A stretch of DNA of 14,681 nt from JAHEEL01 sp039715165 (GCA_039715165.1 JBDLHX010000059.1:1-14681); one strand, 5' to 3'; positions 6,330-13,836 are shown, counted from the stretch's first letter. Numbers and translations are program-made. The notes: generated from the letters alone by a model not told the origin.

Positions 6330-7658
6330 TCACAACACGTTCGCCGCGTACTCCGCCAGCGGACTCCGCACCGTCCGGTCGAGCGTGATGTGGCCGAAGA
6401 GCGAGTTGCCCTTGAACTTCTCGATCATCGCGGCCAGTCCGCCGAACGGCGACACATACGGGTTGTCGACCTGAGTGAGATCGCCGCAGAACACGACCTT
6501 CGAGTCTGCGCCCATCCGGGTGAGGATCACCTTCAGAGTGGGCAGCTCGAGGTTCTGCGCCTCGTCGACGATCACGAGCTCACCGGTGATGGACCTGCCC
6601 CGAAGGTAGGTGACGGCTGCCATATCGAGCACATCACGCTCGAGGAGTTCCTCGACGGCGTCCCGGGGCGAGCCCTCGGCCCGAGAGAAGAGCGCGTAGA
6701 GGTTGTCGTGGACGGCGGCCATCCACGGTTCGAGTTTCTCACTGAGATCGCCGGGGAGATAGCCGACCTCCTGTCGCCCGACGGCGACGAGCGGCCGATA
6801 CACCGAGACACGGCGATATCTGCCGAGCTCGAGGACCTGCTCGAGTGCGGAGGCGAGTGCGAGGAAGGTCTTGCCGGTGCCGGCCATCCCCATGACCGAC
6901 ACGGCTGCAACGTCTGGATCCATGAGGAGGTCGAACGCGAAGGCCTGGCGCGTGTTCTTCGACTCAACGCCGAAGGCGTGCCGGCTGCCGGCGACGCGGG
7001 TGACAACGGTCTGGTGACCCGTCTCAACGACGCGGCCGAGGCCGGACTGGGATCCCGGCCCGTGCATGACGACGAACTGGTTGACGTGGAGATCTGGAGC
7101 GTCGATCACGATCTTGCCGCTCCCATAGAGCTCGTCGACGACCTCTCCAGCGACGTCGATCTCTGCAACACCGCTGTACGACTCGTCGACCTGGACGGTG
7201 TCTCCGCGGTAGTCCTCGACGGGAACACCGAGCTGGGCCCCCTTGATCCGCAACGCTGCATCCTTCGTGACGAGCACGGTTCGGTCACCGTTGTCGACCA
7301 TGTTGAGACAGGTCGCCAGGATTCGGTGATCAGACGTGGAAGGGTCGAGCACCTCCGGAAGACGTTCGGAGACGACACCGTTCAGCTCTATCCGAAGCGA
7401 TCCGCCACCCGGCAGCGGTGCCGGCGCTGAGAGCCCTCCTTCATCCGACGCTCCAAGCTCTTCGAGGAGGCGGATTGCGGACCGGGCGTTCGCCCCGACC
7501 TCATCCATACGCGTCTTCTGACGATCCAGCTCCTCAACGACGACGAGCGGCAGCACAACGTGGTGCTCGTCGAATCGGAATGGGGCATGTGGGTCGGCCA
7601 GGAGAACGCAAGTGTCGATAACGTAGCTCGTGGTCGTCACTGGCCCTCGCTCTCGCAT
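6330..7658 (-). CDS. phoH2: PIN-PhoH ATPase (PhoH2 type)
   Basis: This 442-residue protein joins an N-terminal PIN nuclease-like domain (about 10-150; YVIDTCVLLADP with Asp15, then VVVEELD and TKDAALR) to a C-terminal PhoH ATPase domain. The ATPase part has Walker A GMAGTGKT (257-264), Walker B VIVDEAQN (Asp365), and GDLTQVDNP, an arrangement shared with superfamily-1 helicase cores. Mycobacterial PhoH2 proteins of this layout unwind and cleave RNA; activity here is assumed by homology. In mycobacteria a small antitoxin-like gene can overlap phoH2, but I see none here. The start is uncertain: ATG 7658 has a poor ribosome site, while GTG 7640 (starting VTTTSYVIDT) places the PIN domain nearer the N-terminus as in many relatives. 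It is convergent with hflX and divergent from gpsA. Confidence 0.92.
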   Translation of the reverse strand: MRERGPVTTTSYVIDTCVLLADPHAPFRFDEHHVVLPLVVVEELDRQKTRMDEVGANARSAIRLLEELGASDEGGLSAPAPLPGGGSLRIELNGVVSERLPEVLDPSTSDHRILATCLNMVDNGDRTVLVTKDAALRIKGAQLGVPVEDYRGDTVQVDESYSGVAEIDVAGEVVDELYGSGKIVIDAPDLHVNQFVVMHGPGSQSGLGRVVETGHQTVVTRVAGSRHAFGVESKNTRQAFAFDLLMDPDVAAVSVMGMAGTGKTFLALASALEQVLELGRYRRVSVYRPLVAVGRQEVGYLPGDLSEKLEPWMAAVHDNLYALFSRAEGSPRDAVEELLERDVLDMAAVTYLRGRSITGELVIVDEAQNLELPTLKVILTRMGADSKVVFCGDLTQVDNPYVSPFGGLAAMIEKFKGNSLFGHITLDRTVRSPLAEYAANVL

Positions 7659-7742
7659 CGGATCTGACCGGGGAATCGTGGCGGAGCGAGGAGTTCAAAG
7701 CAAGGACCCCAACCCGGCGGCGCCGAATGTCGTACGCTGCAA

Positions 7743-7758
7743 GGCGTAGAGGCGTAGA
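7743..7758 (+). repeat. Tandem 8-bp repeat ahead of gpsA
   Basis: GGCGTAGA occurs twice in direct succession (7743-7750 and 7751-7758) just before the ribosome site. A TACGCT that could serve as a -10 box lies at 7733-7738, without a clear -35. This may be slippage only. Confidence 0.45.
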
Positions 7759-7769
7759 GAGGAGCAGCG

Positions 7770-8759
7770 GTGAAGGCAGCAGTCATCGGAGCCGGCTCAT
7801 GGGGAACGACGGTCGCCTCGAAACTCGCACCGAAAGCCGAGACCGTCCTGTGGGCACGACGCGCCGAGCTCGCGGAGCGGATCAACTCGGGGACCAATCC
7901 CGACTACCTCGATGGCTTCGAGCTTCCTCGCGAGTTGACCGGGAGCACCGACATCGTTGAGACGATCGCCGGGGCTGGGGTGATCGTCATGGGCGTTCCC
8001 TCACACGGCTACAGGGCGGTTCTCGAACAGGCTGCACCGCACATCGCACCCGAGGTCCCCGTCCTGTCCCTCACAAAGGGTGTTGAGCAGGCCACGCTCA
8101 TGCGCATGACCGAGGTCACCGCCGACGTGTTACCGGATCACGACAAGGCACGCATCGGGGTCCTCACGGGCCCGAACCTCGCCCGCGAGATCATGGCCGG
8201 TCAGCCGGCAGCAACCGTCATCGCCATGGCCGACCACGATGCAGCGATCGAACTCCAGGCGCTGTTCATGGGGCCACTGTTCCGCGTCTACACGAACAGC
8301 GACGTCACCGGTTCGGAGAGCGCGGGCGCGATCAAGAACGTCATGGCGCTCGCCGCCGGGATGGCCGAAGGGCTCGGGTTCGGCCTCAACACGGTGTCGA
8401 TGCTCATGACGAGGGCGCTCGTTGAGATGTCGCGCCTCGGTGTCGCCCTCGGAGGCGAGGCAACGACATTCGCCGGCTTGGCGGGTATGGGGGATCTGAT
8501 TGCCACGTGCATGTCGACCTTGAGCCGGAACCATCGTGTCGGCGTCGGCCTCGGCGAGGGCAAGACGATCGACGAGATCGTCTCCGAGATGAACATGGTC
8601 GCTGAGGGCGTGAAGTCGACGAAGGGGATCCTCGAACTGGCCCACCGTGTCGGCGTCGAGATGCCGATCGCCGAGCAGGTCGGCCGCGTCTTGTACGAGA
8701 ACGCGTCGGTGCCGGAGGCGATTTCGCTGTTGATGGGCCGACCGCCAAAGAGGGAGTAG
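7770..8759 (+). CDS. gpsA: Glycerol-3-phosphate dehydrogenase, NAD(P)+ type
   Basis: GpsA reduces dihydroxyacetone phosphate to sn-glycerol 3-phosphate with NAD(P)H, supplying the backbone for phospholipids. The 329-residue length is normal. The Rossmann motif GAGSWG is at 7-12, the segment VLSLTKGVE follows in the nucleotide-binding half, and the C-terminal half has the catalytic lysine region SAGAIKNVMALAAG (Lys189) and the signature TFAGLAGMGDLIATC with the Arg-containing SRNHRVG after it. The GTG start at 7770 is set by AGAGGAG (7758-7764) 5 nt upstream and by the Rossmann motif starting at once. It is divergent from the PhoH gene and convergent with tag, with 17 nt between the stops. Confidence 0.96.
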   Translation: MKAAVIGAGSWGTTVASKLAPKAETVLWARRAELAERINSGTNPDYLDGFELPRELTGSTDIVETIAGAGVIVMGVPSHGYRAVLEQAAPHIAPEVPVLSLTKGVEQATLMRMTEVTADVLPDHDKARIGVLTGPNLAREIMAGQPAATVIAMADHDAAIELQALFMGPLFRVYTNSDVTGSESAGAIKNVMALAAGMAEGLGFGLNTVSMLMTRALVEMSRLGVALGGEATTFAGLAGMGDLIATCMSTLSRNHRVGVGLGEGKTIDEIVSEMNMVAEGVKSTKGILELAHRVGVEMPIAEQVGRVLYENASVPEAISLLMGRPPKRE

Positions 8760-8776
8760 CCGGAACTAGGAACTCG

Positions 8777-9376
8777 CTACTGGGGTCGCCGGAAGGCTTT
8801 CCGCTCCGCCTCCACCGCACCTCGAACCGCACAACCGAGGCCATGGTCATTCACAATGCCCATCGCCTGCATGAACGCATAGATGGTCGTCGGGCCGACG
8901 AACGTGAAACCGCGTTGCTTCAGGTCCTTGGCCAGCGCCACCGATTCCGGCGTGGTCGGATCTACGGTCGGTGGGCGCGGCTCCGGCTCGAACGACCAGA
9001 CGAGGGTGCCGAGCGATCCGGACTCCTCGATGACGTCGAGTGCACGGCGGGCGTTGTTGATCGCCGAGCGGATCTTGCCCTCATGCCTGACGATCCCGGC
9101 GTTCTCCTTGAGGCGGGCAACGTCGTCGTCTTCCATTGCCGCGACGTGCTCGATATCGAAGCCGGAGAAGGCATCGCGAAACGCCTCCCGCTTGCGGAGG
9201 ATGGTGATCCAGGAGAGCCCCGCCTGGAAGCCCTCGAGGCTCAGCTTCTCAAACAGGAGTCGATCGTCGTCGACCGGCCTCCCCCACTCCCCGTCGTGGT
9301 ACGCGATGTAGTCGGGTGTGCCGTTGCCCCAGGAGCATCGATCCACCCCGTCGTCGCCGCGCGTGACCTTGATCAT
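8777..9376 (-). CDS. tag: DNA-3-methyladenine glycosylase I
   Basis: Tag removes 3-methyladenine from alkylated DNA, the first step of base excision repair. The 199-residue protein shows the family features: RCSWGN near the N-terminus, YHDGEWG at 26-32, FEKLSLEGFQAGLSW, and KQRGFTFVGPTTIYAFMQA near the end. The four zinc ligands known from E. coli Tag match Cys14, His27, His178 and Cys182 (the last two in NDHGLGC). It starts 10 nt after the stop of the chorismate mutase fusion gene on the same strand and has no clear ribosome site, so it is probably co-transcribed with it. I see no functional link between the two beyond shared transcription. Confidence 0.95.
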   Translation of the reverse strand: MIKVTRGDDGVDRCSWGNGTPDYIAYHDGEWGRPVDDDRLLFEKLSLEGFQAGLSWITILRKREAFRDAFSGFDIEHVAAMEDDDVARLKENAGIVRHEGKIRSAINNARRALDVIEESGSLGTLVWSFEPEPRPPTVDPTTPESVALAKDLKQRGFTFVGPTTIYAFMQAMGIVNDHGLGCAVRGAVEAERKAFRRPQ

Positions 9377-9386
9377 GCGTTCGACG

Positions 9387-10460
9387 CTACTCGCCTGGTG
9401 CCTCTCTCCCGACGGCCCTCTGCTGCGCCGCGCGACTGTGCTTCAGCACGAGCTCCATGAGTTCCTGGGCGTAGTCGGGATCCATGCCGACCGCCTCTGC
9501 GTCGGCTCGCATCTCGGCAATGAGCTCTGCCTCCCGGTCCGGGGACCGCATGGAGAGCTCGCGCTCTGCCTTGATCTTGGCGATGTCGACGGAGCTGCGC
9601 AGTCTTCGACCAAGCAGCCGGATGACTTGTCGGTCGATCCGGTCGATCTCGTCCCTCATCGAGGGAATCCCGAGCGCGTCCATCAACGCCGCGAAACGTT
9701 CCGGGTCGAGGTGAGATCCGTTCCCCGCGCGAGCATTCGGCGGATCGGGATGGAGCGGAACGACGAGACCGTCGGCGCCTGCACCTCTGGCAGCGAGCGC
9801 AAGCGGTTGAACGAGCTCCGGGTGTCCGGCCGCAGTTGCGGGAGCGACGATCACGGGCAGGTGCGACAGCCGCTGCACCGTCGGGATGGCGGTGATGTCG
9901 AGGGTCTCGGACGTGCGTGGGTCGAACCCGCGGCTCCCCCGCTCACAGAGGATGACGTTGGGGTTCCCCGCGTCGAGGACGTACTCGGCGGCGAGGAGCC
10001 ACTCGTCGATCGTGCCGGCCGGCGCTCTGTGGATCACGACCGGACAGGCGCAGTCCCCGGCCGCTCTGAGGAGCACGAAGTTCTGCATGTTGTCCGGACC
10101 AACTTCGATCATGTCGACGTGTCCGGCAACGAGCTCGACGTGGTCCGGTTCGAGGATCTCGGTGCTCACCGGAATCCGCGTCTCCCGTCCGGCGTGTTCG
10201 AGCATCCAAAGCGCCTCGGTTCCGAGGCCGCGGAACCCATACGGCGAAGAACCGGCGAGGAACGTCCCGGCCCTGAGGATCGAGCCCCCGGCCTCGACGA
10301 TCGTTCTCGCTGCGGAGATGATCTGTTCCTCACTCTCGACCGCGAGCGGTCCGGCAATGACCGGGTATGAGCCGTCGCCAAACTTGACGGATCGGACCGA
10401 GACGACAGTCGTCTCGATGCCCGGCCGACGATGGCTCTTGAGAATCGGTTTCTTTGTCAT
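9387..10460 (-). CDS. Degenerate DAHP synthase-like domain fused to C-terminal chorismate mutase (AroQ)
   Basis: The 357-residue protein has a type I-beta DAHP synthase-like barrel (about 15-263) and a C-terminal AroQ chorismate mutase (about 266-347). The barrel is recognisable from SSPYGFRGLG, NMQNF, GTIDEWLLAAEY, NVILCERG and SHLPVIV, yet the catalytic set is gone. Compared with Thermotoga DAHP synthase from memory, the metal ligands Cys, His, Glu and Asp are Leu39, Thr209, Pro235 and Gly246; the KPRT lysine is Leu68, the GARN arginine Asp123 and the LLKRG lysine His144. In the mutase domain Arg269, Arg286, Lys297, Arg309, Glu310, Ser342 and Gln346 match E. coli active-site residues; only the Asp48 position differs (Ser306). 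It probably converts chorismate to prephenate, with the barrel as regulatory or partner-binding part. ATG 10460 follows AGGAGGAG by 2 nt; the longer frame to 10670 is leader. Automatic annotation would call it a bifunctional enzyme. Confidence 0.85.
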   Translation of the reverse strand: MTKKPILKSHRRPGIETTVVSVRSVKFGDGSYPVIAGPLAVESEEQIISAARTIVEAGGSILRAGTFLAGSSPYGFRGLGTEALWMLEHAGRETRIPVSTEILEPDHVELVAGHVDMIEVGPDNMQNFVLLRAAGDCACPVVIHRAPAGTIDEWLLAAEYVLDAGNPNVILCERGSRGFDPRTSETLDITAIPTVQRLSHLPVIVAPATAAGHPELVQPLALAARGAGADGLVVPLHPDPPNARAGNGSHLDPERFAALMDALGIPSMRDEIDRIDRQVIRLLGRRLRSSVDIAKIKAERELSMRSPDREAELIAEMRADAEAVGMDPDYAQELMELVLKHSRAAQQRAVGREAPGE

Positions 10461-10462
10461 GA

Positions 10463-10587
10463 CTCCTCCTATGCGGAGGGCTCCGGGAACCACAAGACCC
10501 GGAGCCGTGGCTCCGGGTCTCAGTGGGGGTGTGTTGGTGTGTGGTGCCGCTACCGCCGTATCACGTCGACCCGGGCGCTCGGCCCGG
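10463..10587 (-). promoter_or_regulatory. Leader with mutually exclusive hairpins: probable Phe/Tyr attenuator
   Basis: On the minus strand five segments form a chain of competing pairs. Segment 0 (10582-10587, CCGGGC) pairs with 1 (10571-10576, GCCCGG). Segment 1, as CCGGGTC (10568-10574), can instead pair with 2 (10513-10519, GACCCGG). Segment 2 is part of a perfect 12-bp hairpin with 3 (10509-10520 with 10495-10506). Segment 3 can also pair 9 bp with 4 (10479-10487, CCCGGAGCC). Next to 4, CCTCC (10475-10479) can pair with the GGAGG of the ribosome site (10465-10469). States 0:1 plus 2:3 and 1:2 plus 3:4 exclude each other. A ribosome stalled on the aromatic codons would cover segment 0 and favour the second state, opening the 12-bp hairpin. 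That this hairpin terminates transcription is inference; it lacks a clean T-run. Confidence 0.65.
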
Positions 10588-10621
10588 TGAACTGATACGT
10601 AAATCGATAGCGTGCGGTCAC
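10550..10621 (-). CDS. Tyr/Phe-rich leader peptide
   Basis: A 23-codon frame starts at GTG 10621 and ends at TAG 10550-10552. Residues 4-11 read RYRFTYQF, giving two Tyr and two Phe codons within seven consecutive codons, and there is no Trp. It lies between a promoter-like pair and the attenuator hairpins, upstream of the chorismate mutase fusion gene, and its last Phe codon ends 2 nt before the first hairpin. It has no ribosome site but sits 7 nt after a TACGCT -10 box, so it would be read from a leaderless transcript. In-frame GTG codons at 10639 and 10645 are alternative starts. The product is probably not functional; the act of translation senses charged tRNA-Tyr and tRNA-Phe. From memory, a Phe/Tyr leader peptide has been described ahead of a corynebacterial DAHP synthase gene. 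Confidence 0.65.
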   Translation of the reverse strand: MTARYRFTYQFTGPSARVDVIRR

Positions 10622-10628
10622 GGGCGGA

Positions 10629-10657
10629 AGCGTACCCACTCGCACGCCCCCCGTAAA
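10629..10657 (-). promoter_or_regulatory. Promoter of the leader peptide and chorismate mutase fusion gene
   Basis: On the minus strand TTTACG (10652-10657) and TACGCT (10629-10634) are 17 nt apart; 7 nt later comes GTG 10621. The -35 matches 4 of 6 bases and the -10 fits TANNNT. It begins 16 nt past the stop codon of the phosphotransferase gene. Confidence 0.5.
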
Positions 10658-10672
10658 GCCGCACCGACACCG

Positions 10673-11713
10673 CTACGAGTCGAGGACCCTCACGGCGGCA
10701 GCCGCCAGGATGGGAGCTACGACCTCGAACATGGCGAAGCGCTGATCCTTGGTCTGGCCTGCGACGTACCTTGCGTAGATCTGTTCGACGATCACGGCGA
10801 TGCGGAAGAGAGCGAGTCCCTCGTAGTACGGGAGCCGGCCGACGTCGTAGCCCGCCGACATCGCATAGCGCTCGGCGACCTCACGCTTCTCCATGATCGG
10901 AGCGAGGGGCACGGCGAGGTGAGCGAGCACCGGATACACCGGGTCTGAGGGGTCGGTCCAGTACGCAACGAGCGTTCCGAGGTCGACGAGCGGATCGCCG
11001 CGAGTCGCCATGTCCCAGTCGAAGACGGCTACGAGCGACCCGTCTCCGCCGATCATCGTGTTGTCGAGCTTGTAGTCATTGTGCAGAATCGTCACCGCCT
11101 GCGGGGTGGGGATCTCTGCTGCGAGGATCTCCCCCGCCCGATCCATCTCCGGCACCGCCCGGGTCTTCGCCTTCTCCCATCGCCGGCGCCAGCCGTCGAC
11201 TTGCCGCTCCACGAAGCCTTCGGGCCTGCCGAAGTCACCGAGCCCTACCCCGGATGCGTCGACGCGATGGAGCGAAGCAACACCGTCGACGACATTCTCC
11301 AGGGCCGTCCGCCTCACGGAATCGTCGCTCAGCTCGTCGGGCCAGGCTGCGCGCACGACGAAGCCCCGGCGCCGCTCCATCACGAAGAACGGCTTGCCCA
11401 GGACGTCGGGATCGTCGCAGTAGTGGTACGCCCGGGGCGCCGGCGGATACGCCTGCCACAGCCGTGAGAGCACCCGGTACTCACGCTCCATGTCGTGGCC
11501 ACCCTTTGCCACCGGACCGTGTGGAGCGCGACGGAGCACGAGTTCTCTGTCGCCGGCCTTCGCGAGATAGGTCAGGTTTGCTGCGCCACCCGGGAACTGA
11601 GCGAACTCAACGGGATTGTTCCCGACTACGTCCGAGAGGTGCTCCCGGAGATACTCCCCAACCCGATCCTCATCGAAGCGTTCGTCGGCGCGGATAGGCG
11701 CCGTGTCGGTCAC
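10673..11713 (-). CDS. Aminoglycoside-phosphotransferase-fold kinase, ACAD10/11-like
   Basis: This 346-residue protein belongs to the APH/choline kinase fold group, closest by eye to the phosphotransferase domains related to the N-terminal part of ACAD10/11. It has an ATP-binding N-lobe (FPGGAANLTYLAK, ELVLRRAP), the catalytic loop HNDYKLDN (His211, Asp213, Asn218), and the metal-binding segment VFDWDMATRGDPLVDLG. Such proteins phosphorylate small hydroxylated substrates; the substrate here is unknown. I choose GTG 11713, which overlaps the ctaB stop as GTGA, over the TTG at 11728 that would give a longer overlap. Its place directly behind ctaA-ctaB suggests shared transcription, but no known step of heme A synthesis needs such a kinase. 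Confidence 0.85.
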   Translation of the reverse strand: MTDTAPIRADERFDEDRVGEYLREHLSDVVGNNPVEFAQFPGGAANLTYLAKAGDRELVLRRAPHGPVAKGGHDMEREYRVLSRLWQAYPPAPRAYHYCDDPDVLGKPFFVMERRRGFVVRAAWPDELSDDSVRRTALENVVDGVASLHRVDASGVGLGDFGRPEGFVERQVDGWRRRWEKAKTRAVPEMDRAGEILAAEIPTPQAVTILHNDYKLDNTMIGGDGSLVAVFDWDMATRGDPLVDLGTLVAYWTDPSDPVYPVLAHLAVPLAPIMEKREVAERYAMSAGYDVGRLPYYEGLALFRIAVIVEQIYARYVAGQTKDQRFAMFEVVAPILAAAAVRVLDS

Positions 11714-12813
11714 GGCACCGACGCCCAAACAGCTACGACGAGGGCGACCGCCCCGGCGAACGGTGTAAGCACCTCGACGCCATCCCTGAAGCGTCCGACG
11801 AGACGCCGCTCGGGATGCGTGGCAAGCTCACGGCCGACGACGATGAGTAGAACACCGATGACGGCAACCGACGCGATGCCGAGTGTGATCGCACCGAGCG
11901 ATCCGGCGATCTGCGATCCACCGAGCACGAGCACGTCGACCGCGATGGCCAGGAACACTCCGGCAAGGTATCCGTTCGTGGCGGTGAAGTACCGCATTGG
12001 CTTGTCATGGCTGAGGCGCAGACGGTTGGCACCGGCGATCAGCCACACGCCGAGCACGGCAACGGCCGCGAGGTAGATCCATCCGACCCACGGAACGAGG
12101 AGGAGCGACACACCCACGGTCACGATGCTGTGGAAGAGGATGTGATCGGCCGTCATCTTGACTCCGACGATGCCGGGAAGCATCGGCACACCGGCCGCCT
12201 TGTAGTCGTCCTTGTAGTGAATAGCCAGGGCCCAGAAGTGTGTCGGAGTCCAGAAGAACACGATGGAGAACAGGATCCACGCCGGCACCGCGAGTGACCC
12301 GGTGACCGCCACCCAACCGACCAGCGGAGGGATCGCTCCGGCCGCACCGCCGATGACGATGTTCTGCGTCGTCGTTCGTTTCAACAGCTTCGTGTAGACG
12401 AACACGTAGAAGAGAAGCCCTGCCGTGGACAACGACGCTGCCAAGAGATTCGTTGTCGTCAGCAGCCAAACAAAGCCGGCAATGCCGAGAGTCACACCGA
12501 AAGCCATGGCCGCACGGTGGCCCACATTGTCGGTCGGCAGCGGACGTCCCCGTGTTCGATTCATCAGCCGGTCGATGTCGGCGTCCATCACCTGATTGAT
12601 GGCGTTCGCACCGGCCGCGGAAAGGCTCCCACCAAAGAGCGTCGCGAACGCCAGCCACCACCCCGGCCAGCCTCCATCGGCCAGCACCATCGCGGGGAGG
12701 GTCGTTGTGAGGAGGAGTTCGATGATCCGCGGCTTCGTCAAGCGCACGTAGTCGCGCACCGGCATTCCCCGGCCGGGTTGCTGCGGATCGGTGATGCGAA
12801 CAGCGTCGTTCAC
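11710..12813 (-). CDS. ctaB: Protoheme IX farnesyltransferase (heme O synthase)
   Basis: CtaB adds a farnesyl group to protoheme to give heme O, the first step to heme A for aa3-type cytochrome oxidase. The 367-residue protein is an integral membrane UbiA-type prenyltransferase with several hydrophobic helices. The first Asp-rich motif is clear: Asn73-Asp77-Asp81 in NQVMDADIDRLMNRTRGRPLP. The family segments YVRLTKPRIIELLLTTTLP near the N-terminus and HFWALAIHYKDDYKAAGVPMLP in the middle are also present. The GTG start overlaps the ctaA stop as GTGA, and its own stop overlaps the next gene in the same way, so the three genes are probably translationally coupled. Confidence 0.96.
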   Translation of the reverse strand: MNDAVRITDPQQPGRGMPVRDYVRLTKPRIIELLLTTTLPAMVLADGGWPGWWLAFATLFGGSLSAAGANAINQVMDADIDRLMNRTRGRPLPTDNVGHRAAMAFGVTLGIAGFVWLLTTTNLLAASLSTAGLLFYVFVYTKLLKRTTTQNIVIGGAAGAIPPLVGWVAVTGSLAVPAWILFSIVFFWTPTHFWALAIHYKDDYKAAGVPMLPGIVGVKMTADHILFHSIVTVGVSLLLVPWVGWIYLAAVAVLGVWLIAGANRLRLSHDKPMRYFTATNGYLAGVFLAIAVDVLVLGGSQIAGSLGAITLGIASVAVIGVLLIVVGRELATHPERRLVGRFRDGVEVLTPFAGAVALVVAVWASVP

Positions 12814-13778
12814 GCCGCCATCTCGGCGGGTAGATCCGCCTGTCTCGGCTCACCGAGCAGCGATGCACCGAACACCAGATACGCGATCCAGATAGCGTCG
12901 GCAACCGCGAGGTGGGCCACCTGGATCTCGAGCGGCGCGGCCAGGAGCACATTGCTGAGGCCGACGAGGAGTTGGAGGATGATGAGCCATCTGACCATGG
13001 CCCCATACTGTTTCGTCTTCTCGGTGGCCGGAACGGCGAGCCGCGTGACGAGATAGGCGACGCCCAGGCCAAGGGCAATCGCGACGATCGGGTGGAACAC
13101 GCGGATCTGGAGCAGCCACGGGGCGTCTCGCGAGAACTCCTCCTGGAACCCGGCGAGAAAGCTCTCGGCCGGGTAGAGCGAGTCGCTCAGGGCGTTCAGC
13201 GCCCCGATTGCTCCGATGACGAGGAGTCCTGCGGCTCCGAGGAGCAGCCGGTTGCGGGCGTTCCTGTCGACGGGTTTGACGATCTCCGATGTGCCGGACG
13301 ACCACCACGCGGTGAGTGTGAGTGCGCCGATGAGCACGTACGTGTTGATGAGATGGAGCGGCACGATGATCATCCGGCCGATCGATGCGTCCTGATCGAC
13401 CCAGCCGAAGATGACGAGTAGACCGCCGAGGATGGACTCGAAGAGGAGCAGCGCGAGGGAGGCGGTCGCGGCCCCACGGACCCTGTGGCCCTTGTCGTAG
13501 AGGCGGCGAGCGAGGAAGTACATCACGACCACGCCGAGGATTGCGAGAGCACTCGTGATGCGATGACCGAACTCGATCATCGTCTCGACCCCTGGATTCG
13601 CGGGGAACAGGCGACCGGTGCATCGAGGCCACGACTCGCCACACCCATCTCCCGAGCCGGTAGCCCGGACGATCGCACCGCCAAGAACGACGAGCACGTT
13701 GAAGATGAGCACGGACCAGGCCAGATTCCGGAACCTGCGGCGTGCGGGGCTCAGTGTCTCCTCCACGTTGCGGAGCAT
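12810..13778 (-). CDS. ctaA: Heme A synthase (COX15/CtaA)
   Basis: CtaA oxidises the C8 methyl group of heme O to the formyl group of heme A. The 322-residue membrane protein shows all expected marks: four histidines placed as haem ligands (His72 in EFGHRIT, His142 in PLHLINTY, His229 in FHPIVAI, His289 in AHLAVADAIW), the conserved Glu69, and the extracellular Cys46/Cys53 pair in GCGESWPRC. About eight hydrophobic helices can be counted. I choose ATG 13778 because the longer frame to 13922 would add a non-homologous stretch overlapping the divergent gene's promoter. It heads the ctaA-ctaB-phosphotransferase operon. No oxidase subunit gene lies in the window. Confidence 0.95.
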   Translation of the reverse strand: MLRNVEETLSPARRRFRNLAWSVLIFNVLVVLGGAIVRATGSGDGCGESWPRCTGRLFPANPGVETMIEFGHRITSALAILGVVVMYFLARRLYDKGHRVRGAATASLALLLFESILGGLLVIFGWVDQDASIGRMIIVPLHLINTYVLIGALTLTAWWSSGTSEIVKPVDRNARNRLLLGAAGLLVIGAIGALNALSDSLYPAESFLAGFQEEFSRDAPWLLQIRVFHPIVAIALGLGVAYLVTRLAVPATEKTKQYGAMVRWLIILQLLVGLSNVLLAAPLEIQVAHLAVADAIWIAYLVFGASLLGEPRQADLPAEMAA

Positions 13779-13836
13779 ACCGATCTGCCTATGACGAACC
13801 CAACAGGGCTGCGAAGCACCGGTCGCAAGCTGCAGG

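Noticed and set aside
6390..7430. A 346-codon plus-strand frame opposite the PhoH gene
   Set aside because: The minus-strand frame has full PIN and PhoH motifs; the plus-strand translation is acidic, low in hydrophobic order and without motifs.
7675..7698. TTGAAC / CACGAT as a promoter for the PhoH gene
   Set aside because: The boxes are only 12 nt apart, too close for a normal sigma-70-type promoter.
9387..10460. A metal-independent KDO8P synthase-like enzyme in place of a dead DAHP synthase
   Set aside because: Metal-independent KDO8P synthases replace the Cys by Asn but keep the Lys, His and other substrate residues, most of which are lost here.
10461..10670. N-terminal extension of the chorismate mutase fusion protein up to 10670
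   Set aside because: The strong AGGAGGAG site directly before ATG 10460, the hairpins and the leader peptide in another frame show that this stretch is an untranslated leader for that frame.
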